The notes: generated from the letters alone by a model not told the origin. Counted from the stretch's first letter, positions 20,978 to 29,943 are shown. The stretch is 64,000 nt of DNA from Frondihabitans sucicola (GCF_030296615.1 NZ_AP027732.1:1426001-1490000), one strand, 5' to 3'. A program made the numbers and translations.

Positions 20978-21008
20978 GCACCGTCACTGATCGTGACGGT
21001 GCTTTTTT
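20978..21008 (+). terminator. Intrinsic terminator upstream of the HNH gene
   Basis: GCACCGTCAC-tgatc-GTGACGGTGC is followed by TTTTTT. It is the most canonical rho-independent terminator in the window. It lies 200 bases before the HNH start and directly behind the 36-codon ORF. Confidence 0.92.
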
Positions 21009-21207
21009 CGTGGGCACCACCTGGCGGCGAGACCGACTGCGCGTAATCGAATACCCGGAAGCCGTCCGGGCCTTTTCGAAAGGAAAGCAATGCGCACCCC
21101 TGTCTCCTCCTCTGCTCTCACGACCGTTTTCGAACCGTCGGCCGCCGCTCCGCCCCTGCTCCCCCTGATCTCCTCAGACGGGCGCGCTCGGTCTCGGGAG
21201 CGGAAGC

Positions 21208-21726
21208 GTGAACCGGACCCTGGTGCTCAACGCGAGCTACGAGCCCATCGCGGTCGTGTCCTCGCGTCGAGCGTTCCTCCTGGTCATGAACGACAAGGCG
21301 TCCGTCCTGTCGCAGAGCGACCGCGTGCTGCGGAGCGCGACGGTCACGGCCTTCGAGCCGAGCGTCGTCCTGCTGCGCCAGTTCATCCGGATCCCGCGGC
21401 GGTCCATTCCCCTGAGCCGTCGCGCCGTCCTGGAGATGTACGACTACACGTGCGCCTACTGCTTCAAATACGGCAACACGCTCGACCACGTGCTGCCCCG
21501 GGCGCGCGGCGGCACCAACACCTGGGACAACGTGGTGGTCGCCTGCGTCAAGTGCAACAACAAGAAGGCGGACCGACTCCTGAGCGAACTCGGCTGGAAG
21601 CTTCCGTTCGAGCTCAGGAACCCGGAGCCCACCGCCGCGGCCATCATCGGCAAACGGTGGAAGGAACCCGCCTGGACCGAGTTCACGGCTCCGTGGCAGC
21701 GCCACGAGCTGAAGATGGCGGTGTGA
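21208..21726 (+). CDS. HNH endonuclease
   Basis: This is a 172-residue HNH nuclease of the actinobacterial type. RTLVLNASYEPIAVVSSRRAF opens the protein. CAYC and CVKCNNKK form the zinc pairs around LDHVLPRARGG and NTWDNVVVAC (HNH motif). The cellular role is unknown; this small family is conserved and not obviously mobile. The start is GTG 21208. An ATG at 21090 with a better ribosome site (AAAGGAAAG) opens a different frame upstream. With one base lost in the C run near 21160 it would end in TGA overlapping this GTG, as a coupled leader ORF would. Confidence 0.85.
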   Translation: MNRTLVLNASYEPIAVVSSRRAFLLVMNDKASVLSQSDRVLRSATVTAFEPSVVLLRQFIRIPRRSIPLSRRAVLEMYDYTCAYCFKYGNTLDHVLPRARGGTNTWDNVVVACVKCNNKKADRLLSELGWKLPFELRNPEPTAAAIIGKRWKEPAWTEFTAPWQRHELKMAV

Positions 21727-21876
21727 CGCGCGGGGTCGGTTCCGGAACGTCGGTTCCGGCGCCCGCCCTCGGCGCGCGCCCGGTCGTCACGGCATCGGCC
21801 GCCGGTGCCGCCCGGAGCGGCGGCCGGTCGCCCGAACGCGAGGGTTCGGCGATGGTTGGGTAGGCTGGTCGGGTCA

Positions 21877-21948
21877 GCCTCTGTAGCTCAATGGAAGAGC
21901 AGTTCCGTCCTAAGGAAAGGGTTGGGGGTTCGAGTCCCTCCAGGGGCA
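21877..21948 (+). tRNA. tRNA-Arg (anticodon CCT)
   Basis: The acceptor stem GCCTCTG pairs with CAGGGGC (one G-U). The D-stem is GCTC/GAGC, the anticodon loop GTCCTAA gives CCT (codon AGG), and the T-arm is GGGGG-TTCGAGT-CCCTC. The first anticodon-stem pair is G-A. The CCA end is not encoded. A TAGGCT box stands about 10 bases upstream. Confidence 0.95.
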
Positions 21949-22091
21949 CTGGCTCGCCGCGCGAGCCCGTCGCAAGACGCGGTCTCCGTCCTGGGAGCTC
22001 CCGCTTCCGATGACGGTCGGTGAGCTCGCGGCACCTTTCGTCCGCCCGGCACGCCTTGCTACCGTGAGGAGAACGCGAAGAAGGGTTTGCC

Positions 22092-23020
22092 ATGGCCGTC
22101 CACGACATCACATTCGACTCGAGCAACGGGCGCGACGTCGTCCACGGCTGGCTGCACACGCCGGTGGTCGACCGGTGTCGCGGTCTGGTGCAGGTCGCAC
22201 ACGGGTTCGGGGAGCACTCGAGGCGCTACCTGCCGCTCGTTCACGCTCTCACCGACGCCGGCTTCGCCGTGGCGATGGACGACCACCTCGGCCACGGCGC
22301 GACGGCTCTGGCGAACGATTCGTGGGGCTTGTCGAGATCCGACACGTCTGACGTCTTCGTCGACGACGAGCAGCGGCTGCGCGAGATCGCCCAGGGCATC
22401 GTGACCGACGTGCCCTATCTCGTCTTCGGGCACAGTTGGGGCTCGATGATCATGCGGGAGTACGTCGCCCAGCACGGAGACGGAGTCACCGCCGCGGTCT
22501 TCTGCGGCACGACCGGCATGCTCGACGGGATGGCGACGGCGCACCGGGCCGCCTCGGCGCAGGTCGCCGCGGAGGGCCTCGATGCCCCGACAGAGGCGCT
22601 CAACCCGCTGCTCGGCTCACTCGTGCGCCGGTTCGGGCCTGAAGCCAACCCCTCGAGTGGATCTCCGCGGTTCCCGCAGTCCTCGCAGACTACGTGGCAG
22701 ACCCCTACAACGCGGGCATGCGCCCCTTCAGCGCGGGCTTCGCCGCCGGGTTCGCCGACCTCTACGAACGAATCGACTCGCCGGACTGGGCCGCCAGGAT
22801 CCCGCGGACGACGTCCGTCCTCTTCGTCTCAGGCGACCAGGATCCCGTCGGCTCCTTCGGAAGCGGCGTGTACCAGGCTGCGAACCGCCTCGCCGACGCG
22901 GGCCACCCCGACGTCACGACGCGCCTCTGGACGGGTGTCCGTCACGAGGTGCACAACCAGCCGGAGGTCCGCGACGAGGTCTTCGCCACGATCGTCGACT
23001 TCTACGACCGCGCCCTGTAG
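22092..23020 (+). CDS. Alpha/beta hydrolase, monoacylglycerol-lipase-like (frameshifted as sequenced)
   Basis: This is a serine hydrolase of about 309 residues in the lysophospholipase/monoacylglycerol lipase group. VAHGFGEHSRRYLPL forms the oxyanion region and GHSWGSM the nucleophile elbow. FVSGDQDPVG carries the acid residue and TGVRHEVHNQ the catalytic His. The frame breaks in the C run 22649-22652 after EANP; one extra C yields LEWISAVPAVLADYVADPYNAG. All catalytic parts are present, so it is likely active. Its natural ester substrate is unknown. It lies just outside the left border of the catabolic island. Confidence 0.85.
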
Positions 23021-23104
23021 TCGATCGCCCGAGCCACGTTCGTCGTGAAGCCGAGCGGACGTCGCCCATACGGAGGGACATCGTTTGTCGCCGCGAGGTC
23101 ACGC

Positions 23105-23200
23105 GCGGGTGTCGCCGTCAGATAGCGATGGTCGCCGCAGAGGTCAGTCGACCGCAGCCGGAGGGGTCATCGGCATAAGCGTCATCGACAACGGTCGTGA
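23105..23200 (+). repeat. Decayed copy of the 5' end of the gene at 33390 (left border repeat)
   Basis: This stretch aligns with 33315-33412 over about 95 bases. Both contain GGTCAGTCGACCGC, GCCGGAGGGG and AGCGTCATCGACA. In the right copy these form the ribosome site and first codons of a gene; here the ATG has become ATA and the frame is lost. The two copies bracket the catabolic island as imperfect direct repeats. Confidence 0.75.
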
Positions 23201-23259
23201 CCACGTCGGGTCAACTCTTTTGGCGTCCGCGGGAGCTCCGGTTGATTCGCGCGGTGGCG

Positions 23260-24435
23260 TCACGACCCTGACCCGCCCGTCCGATTCCAGCCGCGGGCGT
23301 CGTCACCGGGGGCACTCCAGCCGTCGTCGGTGACGATGAGTGTGTCCTCGAGTTTGATGAAACCCGAGTCGTGGTCTTCGAACCAGGACTCGATCGAGAG
23401 AACCATGCCTGCCTGCAGAGGGTCCTGAGCGTGCGTTCCGGGGTAGGGAACCGGCCCGGAGCCGGTCAGGCGGGGCGCCTCGTGAGTGATGAGGCCCATG
23501 CCGTGCGCGACGAACTTCATCTTGTCGCCGTCAGGCAGTTTCGAGATGACGTCGAGGGCGTGCGTGTAGATCTCAGCACCTCTCTTGCCCGCACCGATCA
23601 TCGTTCGAGCTTCTTGTTGGACGGTCTCGACCTGCGATAGCAAACTCACCTGGCGCGGGCTCGGGTCGGTGTCAATGCCCATACGGGACAGGTCGCCGAT
23701 GTAGCCCATGTATTGCCCGCCGGAGTCGAAGGAGAGGCTCCTACCGCTTTCCCAGATGGCGTCCGTTGGGGCCCGATTCATCGAGCCGCCACCGATGGTG
23801 ACGAGCGCGTACTCGAAGTACATACCGCGTCTGGTTTGCTCGAAACGGAAGAGTTCCTGGAGTTCCAGCTTGCTCATGCCGGGTTGAGCCAACGCGAAGG
23901 CGGATTTCATGGACTCGATGATCTTGACGGAGGCTTCGCTGACCAAGGCGAGTTCCAACGGAGTCTTGACGGCACGCATGGTCTCGAGCACGGGATGAAT
24001 TTCGACAAAGCGCGCGTCTGGGAGCAGGTCGCGCAGCGTGTCCAGAGCATCCGCCGGGATGAAGGACTTCTCGACGCCGATGGTTGCGGCCCCGAGGCCG
24101 CGCGTGAGAAGAGCCTGGGCCGCGACCTGAGCCGTCTGGATACTGGTCCAACTGACGTTCTGGATGTCCTGGACCCAGATGCGATCGCCCTCCGTGCCCC
24201 AATCCTCATTGCCGGCCCCGATGTAGAAGGCGTCATCGGGTCTATTGCGGATGAGGCCGACAGCGGGAAGGTAGCGGCTGATGCCGGTGGCATCGGCATT
24301 CGCGAAGAAGAAATAGCGGTAACCGCCGAGAAGGTGCTGGACATTGTGTTTCGTCGTCGCCAGCACGACGTCGACGCCTTGCTTCTCCAGGAGTTCGTCG
24401 AGCGCGTGGACGTCAAAGGGAACAGAAACCTTCAT
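23260..24435 (-). CDS. M24-family metallopeptidase (Xaa-Pro peptidase/creatinase-like)
   Basis: This 391-residue protein has a two-domain pita-bread fold. The N-terminal creatinase-like domain spans about 1-155 and the M24 catalytic domain about 160-380. All five metal ligands are in place: Asp237 (FDSGGQ), Asp248 (IGDLSRMG), His311 (AHGMGL), Glu349 (SIES) and Glu363 (KLEDT). Members cleave Xaa-Pro peptides or, as creatinase-like enzymes, C-N bonds of small metabolites. Its place in a sugar-acid island, next to the regulator, makes a non-peptide amide or C-N substrate worth considering. It is divergent from the GntR gene, sharing an operator. Confidence 0.9.
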   Translation of the reverse strand: MKVSVPFDVHALDELLEKQGVDVVLATTKHNVQHLLGGYRYFFFANADATGISRYLPAVGLIRNRPDDAFYIGAGNEDWGTEGDRIWVQDIQNVSWTSIQTAQVAAQALLTRGLGAATIGVEKSFIPADALDTLRDLLPDARFVEIHPVLETMRAVKTPLELALVSEASVKIIESMKSAFALAQPGMSKLELQELFRFEQTRRGMYFEYALVTIGGGSMNRAPTDAIWESGRSLSFDSGGQYMGYIGDLSRMGIDTDPSPRQVSLLSQVETVQQEARTMIGAGKRGAEIYTHALDVISKLPDGDKMKFVAHGMGLITHEAPRLTGSGPVPYPGTHAQDPLQAGMVLSIESWFEDHDSGFIKLEDTLIVTDDGWSAPGDDARGWNRTGGSGS

Positions 24436-24487
24436 TGGTCACTCCAGTCGTGGATCGAAAAGCTTTGGACTCAATGCTTGCACCTAA

Positions 24488-24505
24488 TGGTCGACCGGTC
24501 AACCA
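24488..24505. promoter_or_regulatory. Predicted GntR/FCD operator, site 1
   Basis: TGGTCGACCGGTCAACCA lies between the divergent M24 and GntR genes. On the minus strand it contains TTGACC, usable as the -35 of the M24 gene with a weak AAGCAT 17 bases on. Near-identical sites recur at 27876-27893 and 27919-27936. Confidence 0.65.
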
Positions 24506-24693
24506 CTGAGAGGGATGCATGTCCCTCACACACGTGGAAGACCTTGACGAATCGTCAGCCGTTTGCCACTCTCTAGCTCGGCAAAAGCTTTTCCTCCGTG
24601 TTGTCACGTGCCGCCCGCCTTGCTGGCGCAAATGCGCTGTCACGAATAGAATTGGTGCACCGGTGCTCCACTGCCGCTGTGAGAGGACATTCG

Positions 24694-25410
24694 ATGGTAT
24701 GGCTGGAAACTCAGCAGACGTCTCCCCGAGAGATGTCGAGTCGAGTCATCCTGAATCGCATGCTCGAGCTTCTTCTCTCGGGTGACCTCGCGCCGGGCGC
24801 TCGAATCCCCTCTGAGCGTCAGCTCGCCGAAGAGTTGCAGGTGGGGCGCGGCATGATCCGCGAAGCCATCAAGTCGCTCAGCATGCTCGGGCTTCTCGAC
24901 CAGCGCGTGGGCGACGGCACCTTCCTGCAGAGTTCGAGTTCGGAACTCCTTCCGAAGGTCATCGAATGGGGTCTGCTCCTCGGTGAGCGTCGTCTCGAAG
25001 ACCTGCTCGAAGCCCGAAGCATCTTGGAAGTGCAGCTGGTCGGGCTCGCCGCAGAGCGCCGGACGCCAGCCGAACTGGAAGCCATCCAGGCTCACGCTGC
25101 AGTGATGAGGACGCCTGACGTCGCCGTGGATGACTACGTGGCTGCCGACATCGCCTTTCATCTGGACATCGCGCGAGCCTCTCACAATGCTGTCTTGAGC
25201 GGCGTGCTCGAAAACATCCGGTCGCTCCTCGAGGTCTGGGTCTCCCGAGTCATTCACACCGCCGGCGAGACGGAGTCGTCGCTGGCGATGCACGAACCCA
25301 TCCTCGCGGCCATCGAAGCGTCCGATGCTGAAGCCGCCGTCGCCGCAATGTCCGCTCACATGGAGCGGGCCACCCGTCGACTCCACGCGTCGCTGCCTTC
25401 CGCCGGCTGA
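24694..25410 (+). CDS. GntR-family regulator, FadR/FCD type
   Basis: This 238-residue repressor has a winged helix (about 12-75, with IPSERQLAEELQVGRGMIREAI) and an FCD effector domain (about 95-230). The FCD domain carries the usual metal/ligand residues DIAFHLDIARASHN and MHEPILAAI. FCD regulators usually sense organic or sugar acids, which fits the neighbouring kinase and aldolase. The ATG at 24694 is preceded by GAGAGGAC. The likely operators are the TGGTCGACC-type sites upstream of M24, Gfo/Idh and the transporter. Confidence 0.9.
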   Translation: MVWLETQQTSPREMSSRVILNRMLELLLSGDLAPGARIPSERQLAEELQVGRGMIREAIKSLSMLGLLDQRVGDGTFLQSSSSELLPKVIEWGLLLGERRLEDLLEARSILEVQLVGLAAERRTPAELEAIQAHAAVMRTPDVAVDDYVAADIAFHLDIARASHNAVLSGVLENIRSLLEVWVSRVIHTAGETESSLAMHEPILAAIEASDAEAAVAAMSAHMERATRRLHASLPSAG

Positions 25411-25423
25411 AGAGCGGACGTGC

Positions 25424-25452
25424 AAAGGGAGGACCGCATGGTCCTCCCTTTT
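25424..25452. terminator. Bidirectional terminator between gntR and gfo1
   Basis: AAAGGGAGGACC-gcat-GGTCCTCCCTTTT forms a 12-bp stem with A and T runs at its ends, between two convergent stop codons. Confidence 0.9.
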
Positions 25453-25474
25453 CCCCTGCCGGATCAGACCGCGG

Positions 25475-26596
25475 TCAGGACTTGAAGACGACCGGGAGCA
25501 TCTTCCGCTCGTGGGCGGCTTCTTCGATCGTGTCGACGATTTCCGCGACGCGATAGCCATCCTCGAAGGTTGCGGCGACCGATCCCGTGGAGGTTCCGGC
25601 TGCAAGGGCGAGCATGTCGTGAGCCTGGTGGGCGAAGCACTCGTTCCAACCAACGGGGTGAGACCCCTGGACTCCGCCGGGAAGCCAGAATCCTTCGAGC
25701 GGGTCTCCAGAGCGCGTCACCATTTGGGTGCTCGGGCCGCCTCCGGGTCTGCGGATCACGAGCTCGTTCAGTCGTTCCATCTTCCATGAGATCGAGCCCT
25801 TGGTTCCGTCGATCTCGAACTCGCCGCTGAGCGCGTGGGCTGCAGCGACCCGGGATGCTTCGAAGGATGCCGTTGCTCCGTTGGCGAGGCGGCCGATGGC
25901 GATGAACGAGTCGTCGTTGACGTCGGTGATCCGGTTGCTCGGGTCGACTGTCCACGTCTGGGTGAGGGCGGACACCTCGGTGACTTCGCCGACGAGGAAC
26001 CGCGCGAGGTCGATGTGGTGCGAGCCGAGGTCGCCGATGGCGCCGGCGCCGGAGCGCCCGCGATCGAAACGCCAGGTGATCTCGCCGTCGGGGCCGACCA
26101 TGTCCATCAGGAACCGAGAGCGGAAATGACGGATCTCTCCGAGCTCGCCGGAGGCGATGAGTTCGCGTGCGTATTGCACGGCGGGGATGAAGCGGTGCAT
26201 GAACGCGCACCGGTGTTCGACGCCGGTGGCGGCGACGGCTTTCCAGAGTTCGTGCGCGACGCCGGCGGAGGAAGCGAGCGGCTTTTCGCAGAAGACGGGG
26301 ATGCCCGCTTGAGCGGCCCCGATGGTCGGATCGAAGTGGAGGTCGTTGGGGCCGGCGTTGATGAACAGGCCGAGGTCCTGTTTCAGGACATCCGTCCAGT
26401 CGCCGTAGGTCGCGGACCAGCCGTACCGGCTGGCTGCTGCTTCCCGGGCTTCGACGCTCCGGTCGGCTAGGGCTACCAGGTTGGCTGCGATGGAGGGCTG
26501 CCGTTGGGAGAATCCGGCGTTGTTGAAGGCGAGGGAGTGCATCTGGCCGATGAAGCCGGCACCGACTTGGCCGACTCGAACCGTTGTTTTCGTCAT
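25475..26596 (-). CDS. Gfo/Idh/MocA-family oxidoreductase 1
   Basis: This 373-residue NAD(P)-dependent sugar or inositol dehydrogenase-like protein has a Rossmann GQVGAGFIGQMHSLAF at the N-terminus and FCEKPLA, with the conserved substrate lysine, at about residues 101-107. A GDLGSHHIDLARFL segment containing the catalytic His follows. It is second in a two-gene minus-strand operon after Gfo/Idh 2, 29 bases apart. The substrate is unknown. Two paralogues in one cluster suggest sequential oxidation, or oxidation followed by reduction at another carbon (epimerisation). Confidence 0.9.
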   Translation of the reverse strand: MTKTTVRVGQVGAGFIGQMHSLAFNNAGFSQRQPSIAANLVALADRSVEAREAAASRYGWSATYGDWTDVLKQDLGLFINAGPNDLHFDPTIGAAQAGIPVFCEKPLASSAGVAHELWKAVAATGVEHRCAFMHRFIPAVQYARELIASGELGEIRHFRSRFLMDMVGPDGEITWRFDRGRSGAGAIGDLGSHHIDLARFLVGEVTEVSALTQTWTVDPSNRITDVNDDSFIAIGRLANGATASFEASRVAAAHALSGEFEIDGTKGSISWKMERLNELVIRRPGGGPSTQMVTRSGDPLEGFWLPGGVQGSHPVGWNECFAHQAHDMLALAAGTSTGSVAATFEDGYRVAEIVDTIEEAAHERKMLPVVFKS

Positions 26597-26625
26597 TGGG
26601 TCCTTTCAGGACGGGTGCGTGAGAG

Positions 26626-27801
26626 TCAGAGGACGATTTCGACCGGGGAGCGCCGGTCGTGGGACTCGACGGCTGCCTCGATGAGACGGATCGTGCTGAG
26701 CCCGTCGCGTGCGGTGGGGAGCTCGCGGACGGCTTCGTCGCTGCTTTCGCCGAGAAGGCGTAGGAGAACGCCGGAGAAGAAGTCACGGTAGATGTTCGCG
26801 AACGCCATGATGTAGCCCTCGGGGTGTCCGGGGCGAATGCGGGTCGCCGCCTGGGACGCCTCGCTGGTGCTGTCAAGGCCTCGCGAGATGCGGATAGCTG
26901 CCTCGCCCGGTCGGCGGAGCCACAGGTACTCGGGGGATTCCTGGTCCCAGTGGAGGGAACCGTCGTCGCCGTAGACGGCGAATGCGAGCCCATGTTCGTT
27001 CCCTGCGGCCACGAAGCTCGACCAGAGACGTCCGACGGCTCCGTCGCTGAAGCTAAGGGTCAGGTACGCGTTGTCGTAGATCTCGCGACGCTTGGCGATG
27101 GTCGTCAGCTGCGCGGTGACTTCGATGACGCGCTGGCCGGTGACGTACTCGACGATGTTGTGGGCGTGCGAGCCGACCTCTCCGAGAACAACGGCTTTGC
27201 CCATGGATGACGGCTTGAAGTGCCAGTGGCGCTTGCTGGAGTCCTCCGGTTCACGGAGCACACCCGGGTCGCCCGCGGCATGGCGCCCTTCGACCAGTGT
27301 GATCCGCCCGAGAACTCCGGTTCGGACGAGTTCTTTCGCTTCGCGCACCATCGGGTACCCGGTATAGCAGTGCGTGACGGTGAAGAGGGCGCCTGATTCA
27401 TCGGCAACGCGGACCACTTCCGCGGCGTCCGCCGCTGTCGATGTCGTCGGCTTCTCGCAGAGGACATTGATCCCAGCCTGCAAGAACGCCATGGAAATTT
27501 CGCCATGAAATTGCGGAGGGGTAATGACGACAACGGCATCGACGCCGTCTTCACGAGCCGTCTCGCCAGCGAGAAGATCCTGCCACGACGCATATCGTCG
27601 ACTCGGGTCGATGAGAAGCTCAGCAGCGGACGCATCCGCAACCGCCGGATCGATGCTCATGGCACCGGCGACGATGTCGGCCAGTCCGTCGGTGCGCAGG
27701 GCCAGCAGGTGGGTTCCTCCGATGACGGAGTCAAGACCGCCTCCGATAATGCCGAACCTGACGCGGCGACCCAACCGGGATACGAGTGATGTGCTGGACA
27801 T
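26626..27801 (-). CDS. Gfo/Idh/MocA-family oxidoreductase 2
   Basis: This 391-residue protein has RFGIIGGGLDSVIGGTH (Rossmann), NVLCEKPTTST (substrate lysine) and GEVGSHAHNIVEYV (catalytic His). I start at the ATG at 27801, because GAAGAGG lies 7 bases upstream and the Rossmann strand then sits at residue 13; the frame is open 31 more codons. Its promoter reads TTGCCC-N17-TACGCT on the minus strand, and the -35 lies inside the operator at 27876-27893. Confidence 0.9.
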   Translation of the reverse strand: MSSTSLVSRLGRRVRFGIIGGGLDSVIGGTHLLALRTDGLADIVAGAMSIDPAVADASAAELLIDPSRRYASWQDLLAGETAREDGVDAVVVITPPQFHGEISMAFLQAGINVLCEKPTTSTAADAAEVVRVADESGALFTVTHCYTGYPMVREAKELVRTGVLGRITLVEGRHAAGDPGVLREPEDSSKRHWHFKPSSMGKAVVLGEVGSHAHNIVEYVTGQRVIEVTAQLTTIAKRREIYDNAYLTLSFSDGAVGRLWSSFVAAGNEHGLAFAVYGDDGSLHWDQESPEYLWLRRPGEAAIRISRGLDSTSEASQAATRIRPGHPEGYIMAFANIYRDFFSGVLLRLLGESSDEAVRELPTARDGLSTIRLIEAAVESHDRRSPVEIVL

Positions 27802-27853
27802 GCGGTGCCTCTTCCTTGAGATCAAGCGCGTGAAGAAGTACCGCGCCGTCCTC

Positions 27854-27950
27854 AGCGTAGGTGCTTCGTCGTCAATGGGCAACCGGTCGACCATTAAAGG
27901 TCGACCATTTGCGAATAAAGGTTGACCGGTCGACCATTGGGACGTACGGT
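27854..27950. promoter_or_regulatory. Divergent promoters with three GntR/FCD-type operators
   Basis: TGGGCAACCGGTCGACCA (27876-27893), a half site AGGTCGACCA (27898-27907) and AGGTTGACCGGTCGACCA (27919-27936) lie between Gfo/Idh 2 and the permease. The rightward promoter is TTGACC (27922-27927), 17 bases, TACGGT (27945-27950). The leftward one is TTGCCC (27882-27877), 17 bases, TACGCT (27859-27854). In both, the -35 is inside an operator, so bound repressor would block polymerase. Confidence 0.7.
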
Positions 27951-28032
27951 TCAGGAATGCACCGGCGCAGACGATTTTCTCGGACGAGGCTCATCGAGCG
28001 TCAACGCCTCGACTCGCGAAAGGACACTTGAG

Positions 28033-29127
28033 ATGACTACCTCAACCATCACTCCGAACAGAACGGTGAAGACCGTTCCCGGAAAAAGCACGAACGCCGT
28101 GTCCGTCGGCCTGTGGGTCATGAAGCTCGGGCCTGGCATGATCCTGGTCCTGCTTGCTATCGCCATGACCATCGCCAACCCGCTCTTCTTCACCGAGCGG
28201 AACATGCAGAACCTGGCCATGCAGACGGCATCCATCGCCATTCTCGCCCTCGGTCAACTCCTGGTCATCCTCACTGGCGGCATCGATCTCTCCGTTGGCA
28301 GCGTGCTCTCACTGGCCAGCGTCGTCGGCGCGACCATCTTCATCGGCGGCGTGGGCAATGGGCTCGTCGTCATCGGGGCGATGGTCCTGGTCGGCGCGAT
28401 AGCAGGTTGGGTAAACGGAGCCGTGTTCGTCCTCGGACGCATACCGAGCCCGTTCATCGTGACCCTCGCCATGCTGAGCGTCGCGAGCGGCCTGGCCCTT
28501 TCCATCTCAAATGGTCAGCCTCTGGTCGGCATGCCCGACTCCGTCAACTACCTCGGCAGCGCCTTCGTCGGGCCCGTACCGGTCTCTCTGATCTTTGTCG
28601 CGGTCCTCGGCGTCGCCGTCTGGGTCCTGACACGCAAGATGACCTGGGGCCGTTGGATCTACGCCATCGGCAGCAACGAGGAAGCAGCCCGACGAGTCGG
28701 AATCCCCGTTAAGAAAGTCATGATCTCCGTCTACGTCTTCGCCGGCATCGCCGCAGGACTGGCTGCCATCGTCGTCTCCGGTCGGACCAACTCCGGCTAC
28801 CCGACCGCAGGGTCCCTCGCCGAGCTCGATGCGATCGCCGCCGTCATCATCGGCGGCGCCAGCTTCACCGGCGGCCGCGGCGGCGTCAGCAACGCCCTCA
28901 TCGGAGCGCTGACCCTCGGCGTCATCCGCAACGGTCTCAACCTGCTCGGCGTGAACCAGTACATCCAGATCGTCATCATCGGAGCAACTATCGTCCTCGC
29001 CGTCCTCCTGGACGTCTACAGGACTCGTGCCGAGGCGCGGTTCCGCGCCATCCTCGCCCAACGAAGTGTCACCAGCCAGAGCGTCTCCACCAGGAACATC
29101 GCCACCCAGACAGGAGCTTCCTCATGA
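28033..29127 (+). CDS. ABC sugar transporter permease, RbsC type
   Basis: This 364-residue integral membrane permease has about nine to ten hydrophobic segments and the carbohydrate-uptake-2 family motifs ILTGGIDLSVGSVLSLASV and AAVIIGGASFTGGRGGV. The ATG at 28033 has AAAGGAC upstream. It is first gene of the transport operon; its stop overlaps the ATPase start by 4 bases. The C-terminal 30 residues are hydrophilic and cytoplasmic. With the next two genes it forms a complete importer for a pentose, hexose or related polyol or acid. Confidence 0.93.
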   Translation: MTTSTITPNRTVKTVPGKSTNAVSVGLWVMKLGPGMILVLLAIAMTIANPLFFTERNMQNLAMQTASIAILALGQLLVILTGGIDLSVGSVLSLASVVGATIFIGGVGNGLVVIGAMVLVGAIAGWVNGAVFVLGRIPSPFIVTLAMLSVASGLALSISNGQPLVGMPDSVNYLGSAFVGPVPVSLIFVAVLGVAVWVLTRKMTWGRWIYAIGSNEEAARRVGIPVKKVMISVYVFAGIAAGLAAIVVSGRTNSGYPTAGSLAELDAIAAVIIGGASFTGGRGGVSNALIGALTLGVIRNGLNLLGVNQYIQIVIIGATIVLAVLLDVYRTRAEARFRAILAQRSVTSQSVSTRNIATQTGASS

Positions 29128-29943
29128 GTGTCCTCGAACACCCCAGCGTCACCGCCGCCAGTTCCGAAGACGCGCCCGTTCTCGAAGTACGAGGGGCCGT
29201 CAAACGGTACGGGAACGTCGTGGCCCTCGATGGCGCCTCGCTGACTTTGAAGAAGGGTGAGATCCTCGCCCTTCTCGGTGACAACGGTGCCGGCAAATCG
29301 ACGCTCGTGAAAAGCATCAGCGGCACGCACCAGATCGACTCGGGCCAGATCTTGGTGGATGGCGCACCCGTCGAATTCAGAAGCAGCGCAGACGCGCGGA
29401 GTGCCGGAATCGAAACCGTCTACCAAGACCTGGCCCTGTTCGACAATCTGCCGGCGTCGGCGAACTTCTACGCCGGCCGCGAGCTCACCGGACCGGGCAG
29501 GATGCCACGCGGCTTCGGGCTCCTCCGAACGAAGACCATGGCCAAGGAGACCGCGAAGCTCCTCGAAGAACTGAAGGTCCGGATCCCGAGCCTGGTGATG
29601 CCCGTCGGACTCATGTCGGGCGGCCAACGCCAAGCCATCGCCGTCGCCCGCGCCGTCGCCTTCGCACACCGGGTCGTCCTCCTGGACGAGCCCACGGCCG
29701 CCCTCGGAATCCGAGAGACACGGCAGGTGCTCGACCTCGTCAAAGCGCTTCCCGCCCGCGGCATCTCCGTCATCCTCATCTCCCACCAACTCGACGACGT
29801 CATCGAAGTCGCCGACCGCGCCATCGTCCTCCGGCGCGGCCGAGTCGTCGGCGAAGAGATCCTCCGCCGCCACCCACCAAAAACTCGTCTCGATGATCGT
29901 CGGCGGCGCCGACGCAACCGCACCGACAGCGCCATTTGCCTGA
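29124..29943 (+). CDS. ABC sugar transporter ATPase, single-domain RbsA/FrcA type (frameshifted near the 3' end)
   Basis: This cytoplasmic ATPase of the sugar importer has Walker A GDNGAGKST (about 52-60), signature LMSGGQRQ and Walker B VVLLDEPTAAL, then the H-loop ILISHQLDDV. It has one ATPase domain (about 270 residues), like FrcA, not the duplicated RbsA. After GRVVGEEI the frame breaks around 29860-29875. The natural end THQKLVSMIVGGADATAPTAPFA lies in another frame and stops at 29943. The shift is +1 (or -2), unlike the -1 events elsewhere in the window. Uncorrected, the frame runs on into the binding-protein gene. Confidence 0.85.

Noticed and set aside
21727..21863. A coding continuation past the HNH stop
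   Set aside because: The frame belongs to the shadow of the 21090 ORF; the sequence is GC-rich spacer before tRNA-Arg with no motif.
23021..23259. Integrase or transposase remnant at the left island border
   Set aside because: All frames in this gap are short and show no recombinase motif; only the border repeat is recognisable.
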